DNA of 32,143 bases from Nocardioides sp. GTDB taxonomy: Bacteria > Actinomycetota > Actinomycetes > Propionibacteriales > Nocardioidaceae. Below the pieces are notes generated by a model that was given only the letters and a program-made list of their open reading frames with translations, did not search any database and had not been told where the DNA came from. The stretch covers positions 1-32,143 of the forward strand of contig JAICRP010000005.1 in the NCBI GenBank assembly GCA_025966445.1, read 5' to 3'. Of the stretch, positions 8,542-16,358 are shown in pieces (position 1 is the stretch's first letter; each line of letters begins with the position of its first letter). A program made the translations under genes and the position numbers.

Positions 8542-9360
8542 ATGGCGATCACCCGGGTGCACCACCTCAACTGCGGGACGATGCTGCCTCTAGGTCGTCA
8601 GCTGCCCGGCGTGATGCCGCGCGACCTGGTCGCCCACTGCCTGCTCGTCGAGCGGCGCGACGGGCTCACGCTGGTCGACACCGGCATCGGTGTCGCCGAC
8701 GTCCAGCAGCGCGCCGCCCGGCTGGGCAGGGCGTTCATGCTCCTGGTCGGCCCGGTCCTCGACCCCGCCCAGACGGCGTCGGCCCAGGTGTCGGCGCTGG
8801 GGTTCGCGCCCGGTGACGTCACCGACATCGTGCTGACGCACCTCGACCCGGACCACTCCGGCGGCCTGGCCGACTTCCCGCACGCGACGGTGCACGTCGG
8901 GCGCGCCGAGCACGACGCGGCCATGCACCCGGTGCTCCGCGAGCGGCCCCGCTACCTCCCCGCGCACTGGTCCCACGGCCCGCGGTGGCAGACCCACGAC
9001 GTCGCCGGCGAGTCCTGGCAGGGCTTCGAGGCCGTCACGGTGCTGACCGACGACATCCTGCTGGTGCCCCTGGTCGGGCACACGCGCGGCCACTCGGGCG
9101 TGGCGGTCCGCGGACCGGACGGCTGGATCCTGCACGCCGGCGATGCGTACTTCCACGAGGGCGACGTCTCGCCGACCGTCCGTACCCCGCCGGGCCTGGT
9201 GGCCTTCCAGGTGGCTCAGTCGATGGTCGACCGGCTCCGTCGCGACAACCTCGCCCGGCTGCGGGAGCTGCACGCCCGCCGGACCGACATCACCCTGTTC
9301 TGCGCCCACGACCGGACGGAGTTCGACCGGCTGGCGGGTGCGTCGGGTTTCTCCGGCTGA
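8542..9360 (+). CDS. MBL-fold metallo-hydrolase, N-acyl-homoserine-lactonase-like
   Basis: VDTGIG, LTHLDPDHSGG (HxDxDH), GHTRGHSGVAV, LHAGDAYF motifs. Confidence 0.88.
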   Translation: MAITRVHHLNCGTMLPLGRQLPGVMPRDLVAHCLLVERRDGLTLVDTGIGVADVQQRAARLGRAFMLLVGPVLDPAQTASAQVSALGFAPGDVTDIVLTHLDPDHSGGLADFPHATVHVGRAEHDAAMHPVLRERPRYLPAHWSHGPRWQTHDVAGESWQGFEAVTVLTDDILLVPLVGHTRGHSGVAVRGPDGWILHAGDAYFHEGDVSPTVRTPPGLVAFQVAQSMVDRLRRDNLARLRELHARRTDITLFCAHDRTEFDRLAGASGFSG

Positions 9361-9408
9361 CCGGAGAAACCCGAACATGGCGTACGTCCCGCCTCACGCC
9401 ATGTTCGG
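9343..9408. terminator. Two overlapping hairpins between convergent MBL and DyP genes
   Basis: Stem 1: TCGGGTTTCTCCGG (9343-9356)/CCGGAGAAACCCGA (9361-9374), 14 bp, loop CTGA. Stem 2: CCGAACATGGCGT (9371-9383)/ACGCCATGTTCGG (9396-9408), 13 bp. The two share 9371-9374. Confidence 0.7.
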
Positions 9409-9423
9409 TGAACCCACGCCCAG

Positions 9424-10791
9424 TCAGCCGTCGAGGCGGGCCAGGTGGCGCAGCGCCGTCATCGATGGCTGGAACAGGTACGCACCGCCGCGCATCGTCA
9501 CCAGGCGCGGGCGTGACGTGACGAAGTACGGCGGCGTCCCCGGCACCGTCAGCTTGGTGGCTCCCGGGTATGGCTCGCCGACGAGGGGGTCGGTGTCGCG
9601 GCCGAGTCCGAAGCGGTCGCCGTCGTTGATCCACTGCGCCTGGATGGTCTCGAACTGGCGCCAGAGGTTCGACTGGAAGCTGACGAACACCAGACCGCGG
9701 TCGGCCCCGTCGTCGTCCAGCACGCCGGGCGGGAGGGGGTCGCCGTACGCCCGACCGCGGCGGACGATGCGGTGCCGCGCGCTGAGACGTCCGCCGAAGA
9801 AGCTCGGGGCGTCGCGCGGGTTGGCGCGACGGATGTGCGATCCCAACGGACAGCGCAGTCCCTGAGGGTCGTCCGCGTAGCCGAAGTCGTTGATCCGCGC
9901 CGGGTCGCTCGCCAGCGCCTCGTCGGGTCCGTCCGGCGCCAGGGCCAGCGGAGTGCCGTCCGGCCAGCGCCCGACGATCTTGGCGGCCAGCATCTCCGGC
10001 CCGCCGGGGTAGCCCGCGTCCGCGACGAAGCGCCGGAAGGCCGCCGTGTCGACGGCGAGCTTGCGCAGCACGACGTACGTGCCGTTGCGGTCGTACGGTG
10101 CGTGCGGCGCCTTCGGGAGGGTGCGGTCCTCGTCGGGGTAGCCGAGCAGGACCTCGCCGGTCGCGACCTCGCGCCAGCCGTGCTCGCCCTGCCGGATCCC
10201 GTCGCCTGGGCGCGACAGCACGCCCGACCCCTGGATGGCAGGCTGGGAGACGCCGTCGAAGAACCCGAAGTGGTCCTTGCCGCCCGGCAGATCGTGGGCC
10301 CGCTGCACGTGGAGCAGCTCGACCCCGTCCTGCGTGTCGGGCACCAGCACGGACCCCAGGGTCTCCTCGAGGCGCTCGGCGTCGGCAGCGTAGACCGACA
10401 CCAGCACGTGCGGCTCGTCGAACTCCCACTGGTCCGGCGCGCTCGGGCCGACGTCGCCGAGCAGAGTCGCCCGCGCCCTCATGCCCTCGCGGAACGCGGG
10501 TGGGAAGGACGCCAGCGTGTCCGGGTCGAGCCCCAGCCGCTGGAACCCTGCGTAGCTGAACGACAGGTTGATCGCCGCCGCGGGCTGCCGGTCCCAGGTC
10601 TCCGCCGTGCAGACCAGGGGCAGCGAGCGCCGCAGCAGGGTCGTCGCCTGGGCGACGTCGCTGATCCGGAGCATCAGGTACGCCGCGGCGGGCATCGTGT
10701 ACCCGCGCAGCACGTTGCCCTGGATGTCCGAGAGGTCGATGTCGGCAGGAGTGGCGTCGCGCGGCGGCAGCCGGGTCGGGCGGCCCTCCAT
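9424..10791 (-). CDS. DyP-type haem peroxidase
   Basis: DLSDIQGNVLRGY, DHFGFFDGVSQPAIQG (GxxDG motif), CPLGSHIRRANPRD (proximal His region), VFVSFQSNLWRQFETIQAQW; ATG at 10791 overlaps the upstream gene's stop. Confidence 0.93.
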   Translation of the reverse strand: MEGRPTRLPPRDATPADIDLSDIQGNVLRGYTMPAAAYLMLRISDVAQATTLLRRSLPLVCTAETWDRQPAAAINLSFSYAGFQRLGLDPDTLASFPPAFREGMRARATLLGDVGPSAPDQWEFDEPHVLVSVYAADAERLEETLGSVLVPDTQDGVELLHVQRAHDLPGGKDHFGFFDGVSQPAIQGSGVLSRPGDGIRQGEHGWREVATGEVLLGYPDEDRTLPKAPHAPYDRNGTYVVLRKLAVDTAAFRRFVADAGYPGGPEMLAAKIVGRWPDGTPLALAPDGPDEALASDPARINDFGYADDPQGLRCPLGSHIRRANPRDAPSFFGGRLSARHRIVRRGRAYGDPLPPGVLDDDGADRGLVFVSFQSNLWRQFETIQAQWINDGDRFGLGRDTDPLVGEPYPGATKLTVPGTPPYFVTSRPRLVTMRGGAYLFQPSMTALRHLARLDG

Positions 10792-11321
10792 CAGAAGGTC
10801 TCCAGGAAGCGCCGGTGCAGGTCGTCGGCGCTCAGGTGCTGGGTCGCGGCGGCGAAATCGATCACCTGGGCCCGCAGGGCGATCGACTGCCTCACGTCGT
10901 CGACCGTCGCGGTCGGGAACGGCGTGGAGAACAGGCTCGTCCGCCGCTGGATCGACCGGACGTACGCCACGAAGGCGGCCCGGTCCCCGCGACCCGGGTA
11001 GCGGACGCAGTGGCCCCACCACTCGTCGCACTCGGGGACGTGCTCGGCCAACGCCTCCAGGTGCTCGTCGAGCCCGCCGTTGAAGGTCGTGCTCACGACC
11101 AGGTGCGCGTGCCGCAGGGGGTCCGGGCGCTGGTGGGGTCCCTGGTGCACGAGCTTGCGGAACACCTGGACTCGCGCGAGGTGCACGCCGTCGAGGCGGG
11201 CGAACGGACTGTCGGCCCCCGTCGGCAGGGCGGCGAGGTACGCGTCGAGCGCGTCCTCGTGACCGGTCTCGACGCGGGCGTAGGTCGTCAGCGCGTACGC
11301 CGTGCCGTTCTCGTTGCTCAC
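10791..11321 (-). CDS. Uncharacterised protein, DyP-associated (predicted alpha/beta)
   Basis: GTG start at 11321 (VSNENGTAYALTTYARVETGHEDALDAYL...); overlaps neighbours on both sides by a few bases, implying an operon with DyP. Confidence 0.75.
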   Translation of the reverse strand: MSNENGTAYALTTYARVETGHEDALDAYLAALPTGADSPFARLDGVHLARVQVFRKLVHQGPHQRPDPLRHAHLVVSTTFNGGLDEHLEALAEHVPECDEWWGHCVRYPGRGDRAAFVAYVRSIQRRTSLFSTPFPTATVDDVRQSIALRAQVIDFAAATQHLSADDLHRRFLETF

Positions 11322-11908
11322 AGCCGGGTCTGCTCGTGGGTGAGGAACCGCTGCCACGCAGCCTGGAACTCGTCCGGGGTCAGAGACGCCGCGCGCGCCC
11401 GGAGGTCCTGGAAGGCGTCGCGGACGGCGAGCGCGTTCTGCAGGTCGCGCGTGGAGTGCTCGGCGTGGGCGCAGTAGTAGGTGCCGCCGTCCATGCTGTT
11501 GGCCGCGATCCAGTCCTTGAGCGGCTCGGCCGGCGGTGGGTGCGGGAAGTCGGGGCCGCGACCCCAGGTGAGCCGGATGTCCTTCGCGATCACGTAGGCG
11601 AACGCGTCGATGTAGTGCTCCCAGGGGCCGTCGAAGTTGCTCTCGAAGTGGAGGTAGGGGTACTTCAGGTCCTCGCCGTCGAGGCCGTCGACGAGGACCC
11701 AGCGCACGTACTTGATGAAGTTGAACTGGATGATGTGGTCGCGCAGGGGCGAGTACGGCGCGAGCCGGAAGCCCAAGCGCAGGAACCACAGCCACTGCCG
11801 GCGGACCGGCGTCATCAGGGTGAGTGCGGTCATCCGCCCCAGCACGTTGCCTCGCGAGGCGGCGTACTCGGACGCGGGCGGCTGCGGCCCGGCACCCGCA
11901 CTTCCCAT
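11318..11908 (-). CDS. Uncharacterised protein, DyP-associated; probable divergent paralog of the next gene
   Basis: ATG at 11908 preceded by AGGAGG; HIIQFNFIKYVRWVLVDG...LHFESNFDGPWEHYIDAFAYVIAKDIRLTWGRGPDFP...; stop overlaps downstream GTG. Confidence 0.75.
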   Translation of the reverse strand: MGSAGAGPQPPASEYAASRGNVLGRMTALTLMTPVRRQWLWFLRLGFRLAPYSPLRDHIIQFNFIKYVRWVLVDGLDGEDLKYPYLHFESNFDGPWEHYIDAFAYVIAKDIRLTWGRGPDFPHPPPAEPLKDWIAANSMDGGTYYCAHAEHSTRDLQNALAVRDAFQDLRARAASLTPDEFQAAWQRFLTHEQTRL

Positions 11909-12074
11909 CGCCCCTCCTGTGGAGCTCGGCGTGGGAGCAGTATCCCGAAACCTCGGGCTCGCGACAGGTCCAGATGTCTCGGCGCGTTGCTGTCGGCGGT
12001 TCCGCGCGCTCGATACAGTGCGCGCGGGGATACGAGTTCGAGGGCCGTCACCGGCCGACGTGAAATGGGGGGAC

Positions 12075-12383
12075 ATGGCGACCGCAAGCGTTGCCGGACA
12101 GAGGTGGACCGCGGTCCTCATCCTCTTGGTCCTCGGCGTCTTCAGTCTTCCGGTGACGGCCTTCTTCTTCGACGGCGAGGGCAGCGAGAACTGGATCATC
12201 CCCGTCGCCGTCGTCGTGATGGCCGTGCTGGGCGCGGTCGTCGGTTCGCTGCTCCCCGGAATCGCCGGCCCCGATGCGACCCAGCAGCGCGGCGCCCTCA
12301 TCGGTGCGGTCGTCGGGGTGGTCATGCTGGTGCTCGGCCTCGTGGTCTTCTTCCTGCTGCTGAGCGGTTTCGACGGGGCCTGA
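12075..12383 (+). CDS. Small hydrophobic membrane protein
   Basis: Three hydrophobic stretches (AVLILLVLGVFSLPVTAFFF, IIPVAVVVMAVLGAVVGSLL, GALIGAVVGVVMLVLGLVVFFLLL); GGGGGGAC upstream of ATG. Confidence 0.7.
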   Translation: MATASVAGQRWTAVLILLVLGVFSLPVTAFFFDGEGSENWIIPVAVVVMAVLGAVVGSLLPGIAGPDATQQRGALIGAVVGVVMLVLGLVVFFLLLSGFDGA

Positions 12384-12385
12384 CC

Positions 12386-13465
12386 TCAGGAGAGGGCGAC
12401 CGTCACTCCGTCGTCCTCGACGCCGTACGTCGTGGTGTAGCCGAACAGGTCCTGCCACTCGGCCCGTTCCCACCACTGGTTGAACGTGCTGGGCACGTTG
12501 AACACCAGGTGCGGCTCCGGACCGGAGTCACGGACGACCCGCGAGACCGCGATCGCGTCCGGGTGCCGGAACGTCGTGCCGTCGCTCGAGAACACCCACA
12601 ACGGGCAGTCGACGGCCTGGACCAGCTCCCGGGAGACGTTGTTGCGGCTGCCGTGGTGGGGCAGCTTGACCAGGTCGAGCGGCACCCGCTCGCCCGCCCC
12701 GAGCAGGGCGAGCCCGCCCAGCAGCTCCGAGGCGGTGGCGTCGCCGGTGAGCAGGGCGCGCTTGCCGTCGTGCTCGAGGACGAGGGCGATGCTCGCGGCG
12801 TTGGCCTTGCTCCCGTCGACCTTGAACGGGTCCTCGCTGAGGAGCGCGAGGTCGACCGCGCTCTCCAACGTGGGGGCGGTGCTCGGTCCCATCGGCTCCA
12901 GCCCGGGGGAGACCTCGGTGAGCGTCCCCTTCTCGAGGGCGGCCGCGACGGCGAGCTGCCACTCGGGGACGAGGTCGGTCAACCGCTCCTGCACGGGCGC
13001 CAGCACGGTGATGGCGAGTCCGTCGGGCAGCTCCACGCGGGGCAGCGTGGTGTCGGTGCGGATCACCGCGGCGCGGCCGAAGGCGTCGTTCCACGCGTGG
13101 TCGCGCAGCCAGGTGGTGAGCAGCTCGCCCTGGACGCCACCCATCGGCTCGAGCTCGGACCGCTCGTCGGCGGGTACGAGTCCGTTGAGGTGCTCCCAGC
13201 CGTTGAACCACACGTCGGCGAACGTCACGGGGACCGGTTCGTCCGGGTCGACCAGGCCCGTCAGGACGCCGCCGATGTGGTCGGTGTCGACGTGCGTGAC
13301 GACCAGCAGCTCGAACGCGCGCTGGTCCTCCGGCAGCGCCCTGAACCGGTCGGCGAGGGCGCGGCCGGTGCCCGAGGTGCCCATGTCGACGAGCAGCTGG
13401 CGGCCCTGGCCCCACCGCACCCAGATCGCGTCGCCCTGGCGGGCGTCGAGGAAGGTCAGCTCCAC
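12386..13465 (-). CDS. ComEC/Rec2-like MBL-fold hydrolase (stand-alone)
   Basis: GTG at 13465: VELTFLDARQGDAIWVRWGQGRQLLVDMGTSGTG...LLVVTHVDTDHIGGVLTG...ALLTGDATASELLG...DLVKLPHHGSRNNVS; ComEC-type HxDxDHxGG, TGD and PHHGS motifs. Confidence 0.88.
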   Translation of the reverse strand: MELTFLDARQGDAIWVRWGQGRQLLVDMGTSGTGRALADRFRALPEDQRAFELLVVTHVDTDHIGGVLTGLVDPDEPVPVTFADVWFNGWEHLNGLVPADERSELEPMGGVQGELLTTWLRDHAWNDAFGRAAVIRTDTTLPRVELPDGLAITVLAPVQERLTDLVPEWQLAVAAALEKGTLTEVSPGLEPMGPSTAPTLESAVDLALLSEDPFKVDGSKANAASIALVLEHDGKRALLTGDATASELLGGLALLGAGERVPLDLVKLPHHGSRNNVSRELVQAVDCPLWVFSSDGTTFRHPDAIAVSRVVRDSGPEPHLVFNVPSTFNQWWERAEWQDLFGYTTTYGVEDDGVTVALS

Positions 13466-14490
13466 TGGTCCTCCCGTCCGGTCACGAGAGCCACCGAGTC
13501 CCAGTCGGTGACACAGGCGTACCCCGCCAGGCGCTCGAGCCGTTCGGCGCGCTCGTCCTTGCGGTCGGCGTCCGGCCAGCGCCGTAGGAGGTCGGTGGCC
13601 AGGGCCATGCCGTCGGTGTAGAGCGGACGCGCCTCGGTCGCCTCCACCAGCAGCCCCAGGCCGCGGGCCCGCTCGCGGGCGTCGCGGTCGTTCATGAGCA
13701 GGGCGGCCAGCAGGATGCGGCCGTCCGGGATCCAGGCGAAGTCGCGGGCGAGGTTCTCGATCCAGTCCTGGCGTTCGCGGAGCCGGCCGTACCGATGGAG
13801 CGTGAGGCCACCGAGCGCGGCGGCCGCCGGGTCGGAGTACTTGCCCAGCAGCAGGCTCGCCGCCTGGTCCAGCAGCTCGGCGCCGGCCATCACCTCGTGG
13901 TGGCGCAGCATCCCGTCGACGGCGCGGCCGACGCGGCGCTGCTCGGTGAAGCGCACGCCGAGCCGGGGGAGGGATGCGCTGAGGTCGAGCTCGACGCGGC
14001 AGGTGGCCTCGTCCTCCTTGCGGCCCTGGGGGTTGAGCGGGAGCGAGGCCGTCCAGTCCCGCCCGTCGAGCCGGTACGTCGCGGTCGGGACGGCGGTGAG
14101 CACCTGGTCGGGGCCGAACGTCCAGCCTCCCGCGTCCTGGGTCAGGAGCGTGCAGGCCGTCGTACCGGTGAGGGTCGCCTCGACCGCGCCGCGCATGCCG
14201 TCGGCGTCGTCCTGCCCGTCGTCGCGTCCGGCGTTCCGGCCGGAGTCCTCGGTGACGACGACGTCGACCGGCGTGGCGGGATCCACGCGTACGAGCTCCA
14301 GCATGCTCCGCCCGCGCGGGGTGACGGCCTCGACGGAGTAGAGGCCGACGGGCAGCGTCATCGCCGGCCCACCCGTGGTGCCGCGCCCGACGACCGTCAG
14401 GGACGCGTCGCGGACGACGAACGGCAGGTTGTTGGTCAGCCACAGCGAGTTGTCCTCGACGCGGACGCTGAGGAGGCCGGTGTCGGTCAC
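13456..14490 (-). CDS. Uncharacterised protein co-operonic with caspase and MBL hydrolase; N-terminal beta-type domain, C-terminal helical region
   Basis: Overlaps the caspase gene by 4 nt and the MBL gene by 10 nt; coherent coding sequence; no recognised family. Confidence 0.75.
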   Translation of the reverse strand: MTDTGLLSVRVEDNSLWLTNNLPFVVRDASLTVVGRGTTGGPAMTLPVGLYSVEAVTPRGRSMLELVRVDPATPVDVVVTEDSGRNAGRDDGQDDADGMRGAVEATLTGTTACTLLTQDAGGWTFGPDQVLTAVPTATYRLDGRDWTASLPLNPQGRKEDEATCRVELDLSASLPRLGVRFTEQRRVGRAVDGMLRHHEVMAGAELLDQAASLLLGKYSDPAAAALGGLTLHRYGRLRERQDWIENLARDFAWIPDGRILLAALLMNDRDARERARGLGLLVEATEARPLYTDGMALATDLLRRWPDADRKDERAERLERLAGYACVTDWDSVALVTGREDQWS

Positions 14491-15635
14491 GGGAACTGCA
14501 CCTCCTCCTTGCAGGCGGGAGGCTGGGCGTTGAGCAGCTTCTTCTTGCGCTGGGGAGCGGCCCCGCCGACGTCAGCCACCAGCTCGTACAGGCCGGCCGT
14601 GGCGCGCAGCCTGAGGGGCCAGCCCGGTTGGACGGCCACCAGCTCGTTGCCGTCCAGCCGGAGCTCCGCCACCGGCAAGGGGTCGAGGTTCGCCGGGTTC
14701 ACCGCCACCTCGATGTCGACCTGCGGTGGCGCGTCGAACTGCTGCACGACGACGTCCAGCGGCTTGCCGGTGAGGTCGACGGACTGGTCGGCGCCCCCGG
14801 CCTGCGCCAGCGCCTTCACCCGTGTCGGCAGCACCAGGCTGAGCCGGCTCGAGGAGACGTGCCAGACGGGACAGGTCTCGTCCTTGCCGACGGCGGCGGC
14901 GCCGCGCAGGGCCCAGAGCAGGGCCTGGGTGAAGATGGTCAGGCCCTGCGGGTCCGCGAACGCGTTCTCGCGCGTCGAGGAGGACAGGAAGACTGGTGAG
15001 GCGGCCACCTCGGCCAGTCCGATGTTGCCGGGCTTGAAGGCTCCCTCGAGGGCCTCGAAGCGCCGGACGATCTCGGGCCGCTGACGGCAGGCGTCGGAGA
15101 ACCAGGCCTGGTGGTCGGCGCCGCCGAACTTGCGCATCGCGTCGTGGCATCCGATCACGTCCATGGCGCCGAAGAGCAGGTCTGGCTCGGCGTCGGTGGC
15201 GAAGTCCTCGAGCAGCACGATCGCGCTCCGCGGGCTGAGCTGGATGCCGTGGCCGACCACGAAGACGAGGGCGCGGTCCGCCGGGCTCGCGCAGGCCTCC
15301 ATGAACGCGGTGAACTCGGCCTTGACCGCTGCACGGGTGGCCGGTGCCGGCTGGCCGCCCATCCTGGCGAGCACGTCGGCGTTCAGCGCCTCCCCGTCGA
15401 CGGGGGAGAGCAGCAGCCGCACGTCCTTCAGCGGCGCCTCTGGGCAGCGGTACTCGTTCAGCAGCCAGGCGGTGAGCTCGGAGGCCGAGCGGGCGGCACT
15501 GCTGAGGTTCGCCAGCCCGAGCTCACCGCCCTTGTCGGTCATCTGCGGTCCGTCGAGGAACGGGTAGTGGCTGACGCCGACCACGAACGCGTGCGTCACC
15601 GCGGGTGCGGCCACCCCCTCGACCTCGATGAGCAT
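14487..15635 (-). CDS. Caspase-like (C14-type) protease
   Basis: HAFVVGVSHYPFLDG, ALVFVVGHGIQLSPRSAIVLLEDF (catalytic His), HQAWFSDACRQRPE (catalytic Cys), FLSSSTRENAFADPQGLTIFTQALLWALRG; caspase p20-like order. GGGAGG RBS before ATG. Confidence 0.85.
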   Translation of the reverse strand: MLIEVEGVAAPAVTHAFVVGVSHYPFLDGPQMTDKGGELGLANLSSAARSASELTAWLLNEYRCPEAPLKDVRLLLSPVDGEALNADVLARMGGQPAPATRAAVKAEFTAFMEACASPADRALVFVVGHGIQLSPRSAIVLLEDFATDAEPDLLFGAMDVIGCHDAMRKFGGADHQAWFSDACRQRPEIVRRFEALEGAFKPGNIGLAEVAASPVFLSSSTRENAFADPQGLTIFTQALLWALRGAAAVGKDETCPVWHVSSSRLSLVLPTRVKALAQAGGADQSVDLTGKPLDVVVQQFDAPPQVDIEVAVNPANLDPLPVAELRLDGNELVAVQPGWPLRLRATAGLYELVADVGGAAPQRKKKLLNAQPPACKEEVQFP

Positions 15636-15721
15636 CGCGCCTCCCGTGCGCCCCGGCTGCCCCTCGATCGTAGGAAGGTCTCCGCGTCAGCGATATGGCC
15701 CTTCCGGATCATGTGCCCCTC

Positions 15722-15786
15722 GGATAGTCCGTGACGTAACCGTGGTCGATCGGGCCGAGTGACGACAGTTACGTCACGGACTATCC
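15722..15786. repeat. Long inverted repeat between SRPBCC and caspase genes
   Basis: GGATAGTCCGTGACGTAAC (15722-15740) / GTTACGTCACGGACTATCC (15768-15786), 19/19 bp; extends by 4 more pairs with a bulged C at 15787. Confidence 0.85.
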
Positions 15787-16329
15787 CGAGGTGACGCGTT
15801 CCCGGAGGCCGTGGGCGAGACCGAGGAGGGAGAGGAGGTCGAGGGCACCACCGACCCGCTCGGCCAGCCGCTCGTGCTTCACCGGGCCGAGCCGGACCCG
15901 GGACTGCACCCTGGTGCCCGCCCGGCCCTCGCGGGCGAGCACGAGGGCCCAGGTCAACGAGACCGAGCCACGCCGCGAGGCGTGCAGCAGGTAGCGGTGG
16001 CGGTCCTGGGCGACCAGGGTCAGTGTCGCCTCGCGGCCGCCCCAGTCGGGGACGGTGTCGCCCACGGCGAGGTGCTGGAGCTCCGGGACCACGCGGCGTA
16101 CGGCGCGACGTGCGGGCGGCAGGTACCTCTCGACCGAGCGGGGCAGGTACCAGCCACCGCGGTGCTTGCCGAGCTGGACCAACCAGGGCCAGACCTGGTC
16201 GGGCGGCGCAGGCAGGGTGAAGGCGCGGTCCAGCTGGACCGCCTCGGAGACCAGCTCGTCGCCGGGCAACGGACGCGCACGCTCAGCCGAGGTCGGCGCG
16301 ACGACGGCGAACCGGGCACTCACGCGCAC
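15781..16329 (-). CDS. SRPBCC/polyketide-cyclase-like family protein
   Basis: LDRAFTLPAPPDQVWPWLVQLGKHRGGWYLPRSVERYL...: typical SRPBCC start; stop codon lies in the inverted repeat. Confidence 0.75.
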   Translation of the reverse strand: MRVSARFAVVAPTSAERARPLPGDELVSEAVQLDRAFTLPAPPDQVWPWLVQLGKHRGGWYLPRSVERYLPPARRAVRRVVPELQHLAVGDTVPDWGGREATLTLVAQDRHRYLLHASRRGSVSLTWALVLAREGRAGTRVQSRVRLGPVKHERLAERVGGALDLLSLLGLAHGLRERVTSG

Positions 16330-16358
16330 ACTGTCGCACCAGCCGCGCGCGGGGTCGA

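Noticed and set aside
8542-9360. Quorum-quenching island
   Set aside because: AHL-lactonase-like MBL motifs do not establish substrate, and no linked signalling genes are visible.
9424-10791. DyP as encapsulin cargo
   Set aside because: C-terminus (...SMTALRHLARLDG) does not resemble a targeting peptide and no encapsulin gene is in the window.
11336-13621. 761-aa plus-strand ORF
   Set aside because: Antisense across the DyP partner, MBL and unknown genes; low-complexity composition, no motifs.
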